Shown here: positions 59,928-64,000 of the stretch, piece by piece
Layout: each line of letters opens with the position of its first letter
How positions within the stretch are numbered: position 1 is the stretch's first letter
DNA from: Bremerella sp. JC817
GTDB lineage: Bacteria; Planctomycetota; Planctomycetia; Pirellulales; Pirellulaceae
NCBI RefSeq assembly: GCF_040718835.1
Contig: NZ_JBFEFG010000281.1
Location: forward strand, 1 to 64,000
Length of the DNA: 64,000 nt
Reading direction: 5' to 3'
The notes under the pieces: model-generated
What the model saw: only the letters and a program-made list of their open reading frames with translations
What the model was told of the DNA's origin: nothing
Database searches by the model: none
Translations under genes and position numbers: made by a program

Positions 59928-62900
59928 ATGCATCCCGAACAAACGTTGAATGGTTTCGATCTTGATCAGCTTGCTCGCGAGGCTGTTCAACTCGCCGCCG
60001 AGATCCTTCAGGCATCCAAGGCTCGCGAAACCGCGGAGGACCGCGCCAACCTCGCCAAGGTCGCTGGTCTGATTGAAGATCACGAAGGCAAAGAACTGAC
60101 CGTCGCCATGGCGGACCAGGTGCTGCGGATCAAGAACCCGCGGCGCTCGGCTCACCAGCTCAAGGCACTCGTGCAGCAGCATGGCCTGCCGAAGTACTTC
60201 AGCCCGATGGATCGCATCCTGCTGCAGCTAGGCGTCTGGGCGGCCCTGGTTGCACCCGGCATTGTAATGCCACTGATCCGTAAACGAATCCAGACTGATT
60301 CGTCGCACGTGATCATCTCGGCCGAGCCAAACTCGTTCGCCAACTATCTGCAACAGCGCAAGAAGGATGGCATCCGCATCAACTTAAACCAGTTGGGCGA
60401 AGCGGTTCTGGGTGCGCAGGAAGCAGAACGCCGGTTGGAATCGTACCTCAAGCGTCTGGAAGACCCTTCGATTCGCTACGTCTCGGTGAAGCTCTCGTCG
60501 GTCGCCGCCCATATCAGCTTGATCGGCTACGAAGCGACACTGAAAGAGATCAAGGATCGCCTTCGTATTCTGTATCGTGCCGCACTGGCCGATCGAGAAA
60601 ATCCGCGATTCATCAATCTTGATATGGAAGAATACCGCGACCTCTATCTGACGGTCGACGTCTTCCGCGCTGTGCTCGACGAACCAGAGTTCGCCCGACT
60701 GCCAGCCGGCATCGTGCTTCAGGCCTACCTGCCAGACTCGTTTGAAGTCTTACAGTCGCTGACCCAGTGGGCCAAAGATCGCGTTGCTAACGGTGGCGCC
60801 GAGATCAAAATTCGCCTGGTCAAAGGGGCGAACCTGGCGATGGAACAGGTCGAAGCTTCACTGAACGGCTGGCCACAAGCTCCTTATCACACCAAGACTG
60901 AAACCGACGCCAACTATAAGCGGATGGTCGAGTTCGCCTTCCGGCCGGAAAACATGACCGCTGTGCGGATCGGTCTGGCGAGTCACAACTTGTTCGATGT
61001 CGCCTTCGCCCTGCGAATGGCCCAGCAGCGCGAGGTGACAGCGCGGGTCGAGTTCGAGATGCTCGAAGGAATGGCCAACGCCCAGGCCCGCGAGATGCGC
61101 GATCGCACCGGCGACCTGTTGGTTTACGCCCCCGTTTGTTACGACGCCGACTTCGATTCGGCGGTGGCGTATCTGGTCCGTCGCTTTGACGAGAACACCC
61201 AGCCAGGTAGCTTCCTTGGCTCGTTGTTCGGCCTGGAAGTCAGCTCGGAAGCGTGGAACACGCAAAGCAAGTTGTTCCTCGATGCTTGCCGCTTGGTTCA
61301 GTCCGATCAATTGAACGCGAAGCCAAATCGTATCCAAAATCGCGCGGAGGAAGATCATCAACCAACGCAGGCAGACCAACCGTTCGACAACGCTCCGAAT
61401 ACCGACTTCTCGATTCCAGCCAATCGCAAGTGGATCGCCGAGTTGGTTAGCGAATGGAAGAACAGGACCTTCGGGATCGTGCCGCTGCAAGTCGCCGGCG
61501 TGGAGGCAACGACTGAGATCGTTTCGGAAGGGCACGATCCTTCGCGCCCAGGACTGAAGCTATATCAATACGCCAACGGATCTCTGGAGCATGTCGAGTC
61601 GGCCTTAAGCTCCGCCGTGCAGAGTCAGACCACATGGGAACAGCTGGGCACTGTCAAACGTGCCGAGATCCTGCGCAACTTCGCCGCCGTGGCCGCCCAA
61701 CAGCGTGGCGACATGATTGGGGTGATGATGGCCGACGCCGGCAAAGCAGTCACCGAGAGCGATGCCGAAATCAGCGAAGCGATCGACTTTGCCGAGTACT
61801 ACAGCCGCTCGCTCGCCACGGCTGGTTGGGACGATGGAACCACTTCGACTCCCGTAGGCGTAGTGGTCGTGACGCCGCCCTGGAACTTCCCTTATGCCAT
61901 CCCGGCGGGTGGCTGCCTGGCCGCGTTGATGGCCGGGAACAGTGTCATTTTGAAGCCCGCTCCGGAAACCGTTCTGACGGCATGGCATCTGGCTTGCCAA
62001 CTATGGGAAGCAGGTGTTCCTCGCGACGTGCTGCAGTTTCTGCCGGTCGAAGATGGTCCTGTCGGTCAATCGCTGCTCAGCGATCCTCGTGTGGCGGTGG
62101 TTGTGCTGACCGGAGCCTATGCGACGGCCCAGCTATTTCAGTCGTGGCGTCCAGAACTGCGACTCTATGCCGAAACGAGCGGCAAGAATAGTATGATTAT
62201 TTCGTCAGCGGCTGACCTCGATCTGGCCGTGAAAGACCTGGTGCGAGGAGCGTTCGGCCATGCGGGGCAGAAGTGCTCGGCCACGAGCCTGGCGATTGTG
62301 CAGCGCGATGTTTACGAGAGCCCGCAGTTCCGCAATCAGCTTCGGGACGCGGCAGCCAGTCTGCATGTCGCTCCGGCGTGGGATCTTTCGGTCGACGTGA
62401 CGCCGATCATTCGACCACCACACGACGAGCTGAAGCGCGGCCTAACTCAGCTTGATGAAGGGGAAGAATGGCTGCTTGAGCCGCAGATGCTCGAGGGCAA
62501 TCCTTGCCTCTGGAGCCCTGGCATTCGTCTCGGCGTGAAGCCTGGCAGTTGGTATCACCGCACCGAATGCTTCGGCCCAGTGCTCGGTATCATTCCTGTC
62601 GATACCTTCGAAGACGCGATTCAGATCCAAAACAACAGCGAGTTCGCCCTGACTGGTGGACTCTATTCGTTGGACGTGACGGAAATCGAAACCTGGCGAA
62701 GCAAAGTCGAAGTCGGCAATGGCTACATCAATCGCACCACGACGGGGGCAATTGTCCAGCGCCAACCGTTTGGTGGCTGGAAGAACTCGTCGGTTGGTCC
62801 TGGTGCCAAGGCTGGTGGTCCGAACTACGTCGCCGCCTTCCGCAACTGGACCCAGGTCGCGTTGCCAGCGACAACGTCGAAGGGAGATGCCCTTCCGGCC

Positions 62901-63452
62901 CAATTGCTGGAACTGCTGCCAACCGAACGTGATCGGGTCGAACTTCAAACAGCCGCTGCCAGCTATCGCTACTGGTGGAACGAGATGTTCTCGAAACAGC
63001 ACGATCCGTCGCAGCTTCATGGCGAAACGAACGACTTCCGCTATCGTCCCTTGCCACAGCATGTGGTCCGGGTCGAATCGGACGATGTTCGCTTGCTCGA
63101 CGTGCTGAAGAGCCACGTCATTTGCCAGATGGGCAACGTGCCATGGAAACTGAGCGTCGCCCCAGGCGTATCTCTATTCAACAAGGCTCCATCGAAGGTT
63201 CAGTCACAGATTCAAGCGGAATCGACGCAGGCCTTCCTCGAACAGCTTCGCCGCAACACGCCTGGCAGTGTCCGCGTGCTGGGTGCCGCTCCGGAAGTTG
63301 CTTTGAAGGCAAAGGGCTTCGGACATCGGGTTCTCGCTGGTGAAGCGATGGCCAACGGTCGCCTCGAATGGCTCGGTTACCTGCGGGAACAATCGATCAC
63401 CGAGATCGTTCACCGCCACGGCAATACGACCTCACGAGCACCTCGCCGGTAA
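59928..63452 (+). CDS. putA: Bifunctional proline dehydrogenase / P5C dehydrogenase (PutA)
   Basis: The start is ATG 59928, as the longer frame upstream lies in the preceding gene. The 1174-residue protein has a PRODH TIM barrel (about residues 90-480; YVSVKLSSVAAH, IRLVKGANLAMEQVEASL, EFEMLEGMANAQAREM) and an aldehyde dehydrogenase (about 530-960; VVTPPWNFPYAIPAGG, general base YAETSGKN, catalytic Cys in GHAGQKCSATS). A C-terminal region of about 200 residues follows. It oxidises proline to glutamate in two steps with substrate channelling. There is no N-terminal ribbon-helix-helix domain, so it does not self-regulate. It lies downstream of a PAS-AraC regulator. Confidence 0.95.
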   Translation: MHPEQTLNGFDLDQLAREAVQLAAEILQASKARETAEDRANLAKVAGLIEDHEGKELTVAMADQVLRIKNPRRSAHQLKALVQQHGLPKYFSPMDRILLQLGVWAALVAPGIVMPLIRKRIQTDSSHVIISAEPNSFANYLQQRKKDGIRINLNQLGEAVLGAQEAERRLESYLKRLEDPSIRYVSVKLSSVAAHISLIGYEATLKEIKDRLRILYRAALADRENPRFINLDMEEYRDLYLTVDVFRAVLDEPEFARLPAGIVLQAYLPDSFEVLQSLTQWAKDRVANGGAEIKIRLVKGANLAMEQVEASLNGWPQAPYHTKTETDANYKRMVEFAFRPENMTAVRIGLASHNLFDVAFALRMAQQREVTARVEFEMLEGMANAQAREMRDRTGDLLVYAPVCYDADFDSAVAYLVRRFDENTQPGSFLGSLFGLEVSSEAWNTQSKLFLDACRLVQSDQLNAKPNRIQNRAEEDHQPTQADQPFDNAPNTDFSIPANRKWIAELVSEWKNRTFGIVPLQVAGVEATTEIVSEGHDPSRPGLKLYQYANGSLEHVESALSSAVQSQTTWEQLGTVKRAEILRNFAAVAAQQRGDMIGVMMADAGKAVTESDAEISEAIDFAEYYSRSLATAGWDDGTTSTPVGVVVVTPPWNFPYAIPAGGCLAALMAGNSVILKPAPETVLTAWHLACQLWEAGVPRDVLQFLPVEDGPVGQSLLSDPRVAVVVLTGAYATAQLFQSWRPELRLYAETSGKNSMIISSAADLDLAVKDLVRGAFGHAGQKCSATSLAIVQRDVYESPQFRNQLRDAAASLHVAPAWDLSVDVTPIIRPPHDELKRGLTQLDEGEEWLLEPQMLEGNPCLWSPGIRLGVKPGSWYHRTECFGPVLGIIPVDTFEDAIQIQNNSEFALTGGLYSLDVTEIETWRSKVEVGNGYINRTTTGAIVQRQPFGGWKNSSVGPGAKAGGPNYVAAFRNWTQVALPATTSKGDALPAQLLELLPTERDRVELQTAAASYRYWWNEMFSKQHDPSQLHGETNDFRYRPLPQHVVRVESDDVRLLDVLKSHVICQMGNVPWKLSVAPGVSLFNKAPSKVQSQIQAESTQAFLEQLRRNTPGSVRVLGAAPEVALKAKGFGHRVLAGEAMANGRLEWLGYLREQSITEIVHRHGNTTSRAPRR

Positions 63453-63487
63453 AAGCACGACATCGGCCGGAATCGATGGTAGGATAA

Positions 63488-63520
63488 GGGGCAACCGGAA
63501 ACGTCAGGTTTCCTTGCCCC
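63488..63520 (+). terminator. Hairpin after putA
   Basis: GGGGCAA...TTGCCCC with inner GGAAAC/GTTTCC forms a strong stem with a small bulge. There is no T run, so termination may be inefficient. Confidence 0.5.
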
Positions 63521-63551
63521 ATCCCCTGCCCCATGCAATTCGATCCCAGTC

Positions 63552-64000
63552 ATGCCTTTGCTCTTCCTGAAATCTCTGCGCGCCATTGCCGTGGTAGTTG
63601 TCCTTTTCGCCGCTGCCCAACCAGCGATTGCCGAAGACCGCCCGAACATCGTTTGGATCATCGCCGACGATCTGGGACCGGAACTGGCCTGCTACGGATA
63701 CGAGGGTGTCAGCACGCCTCAGATCGATCGGATTGCAACGGAAGGGCAACTCTTCCGCCGGGCTTTTTCCACCGCGCCAGTTTGCTCGTCGTCCCGATCG
63801 GCATTTATCACCGGCGTCTATCAGACCCGGACCGGTACGCATCAGCATCGGACCGAAGTCAAACGCCCGCTGCCGGCGCCTGTCGTGCCGATCACCAAGC
63901 TTCTACGTGACGCCGGCTACTTCGTCACGAACTCGAACTCCACCTTCAAACGCCCTGGAAAAGAAGACTACAACTTCACCCACGATGGCAAACTGTTTGA
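63552..64000 (+). CDS. Exported sulfatase, N-terminal part (cut by window edge)
   Basis: The ATG at 63552 opens a signal peptide (MPLLFLKSLRAIAVVVVLFA) followed by the sulfatase metal site (IVWIIADDLGPELACYGYEG) and the active-site region PVCSSSRSAFITGVYQT. The formylglycine motif is C-S-S-S-R, with Ser in place of the canonical Pro, a form seen in some planctomycete sulfatases. The gene continues beyond the window, with 149 codons visible. It is not the same subfamily as the sulfatase at 54637-56190 (C-S-A-S-R). Confidence 0.9.
   Translation, partial: MPLLFLKSLRAIAVVVVLFAAAQPAIAEDRPNIVWIIADDLGPELACYGYEGVSTPQIDRIATEGQLFRRAFSTAPVCSSSRSAFITGVYQTRTGTHQHRTEVKRPLPAPVVPITKLLRDAGYFVTNSNSTFKRPGKEDYNFTHDGKLF

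Overview
The window looks like chromosomal DNA of a planctomycete, most likely of the Pirellulaceae type (Blastopirellula, Bremerella or Rhodopirellula relatives). This is inferred from protein families that co-occur there: a DUF1559 pseudopilin with an H-x9-DG C-terminus, small carboxypeptidase-regulatory-like lipoproteins, several sulfatases, an SHD1-domain protein, caspase-WD40 proteins, XylR-type AraC regulators and a Kelch/sodium-symporter fusion. No species assignment is claimed.

Bases 1-6600 are a degraded accessory region. Two RHS-family polymorphic-toxin genes on the minus strand have lost their 5' ends, and each carries one in-frame nonsense codon in the RHS core. Around them lie a C-terminal scrap of a type I restriction HsdR subunit, a REP-associated tyrosine transposase (RAYT) framed by 21-bp inverted hairpins, a gene fragment ending near that element, two AT-rich membrane-anchored orphan genes, a decayed DUF1559 plus lipoprotein pair, and the start of a probable transposase at the left edge.

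Bases 7200-12600 hold an AraC regulator, an intact DUF1559 pseudopilin plus lipoprotein pair with a sigma-54-like promoter, a secreted thioredoxin-like protein, a non-coding stretch rich in hairpins, and an initiator tRNA-Met with its terminator.

Bases 12885-24060 form a stress and envelope island. It holds a proline-rich membrane toroid protein, PMP3/YqaE, DUF2383, DUF3309 and DUF1328 small proteins, Dps, a large hybrid histidine kinase (PAS-GAF-PAS-HisKA-HATPase-REC-REC-HPt) and an NtrC-type sigma-54 activator. I find -24/-12 (GG-N10-GC) motifs in the right orientation in front of five of these transcription units, the Dps one imperfect, and in front of the pseudopilin. The proposal is that the hybrid kinase and the NtrC-type regulator drive a local sigma-54 regulon. 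This is the most coherent new observation in the window.

Bases 24255-32640 hold a transmembrane Ser/Thr kinase with a C-terminal propeller-like region, a secreted or anchored VWA protein, and a divergent exported caspase-family (C14) WD40 protein: a candidate signalling and proteolysis module. Housekeeping and metabolic genes follow: RecQ, a XylR-like regulator divergent from a Gfo/Idh/MocA oxidoreductase, a shikimate-kinase-like protein with an altered substrate site, and a transporter (DUF5690), FAD oxidoreductase (TIGR03364-like) and exported metallophosphoesterase series. Next is a TetR/HlyD/RND efflux operon with a clear palindromic operator.

Bases 51385-63450 look like an amino-acid catabolic locus. 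Two paralogous PAS-AraC regulators border a DapA-family lyase, a DadA-like FAD oxidase, a sulfatase, a Kelch-sodium symporter fusion and a bifunctional PutA. The best reading is proline and hydroxyproline use, possibly from glycoproteins. A second sulfatase runs off the right edge. Gene packing is tight, with several convergent genes overlapping by a few bases.
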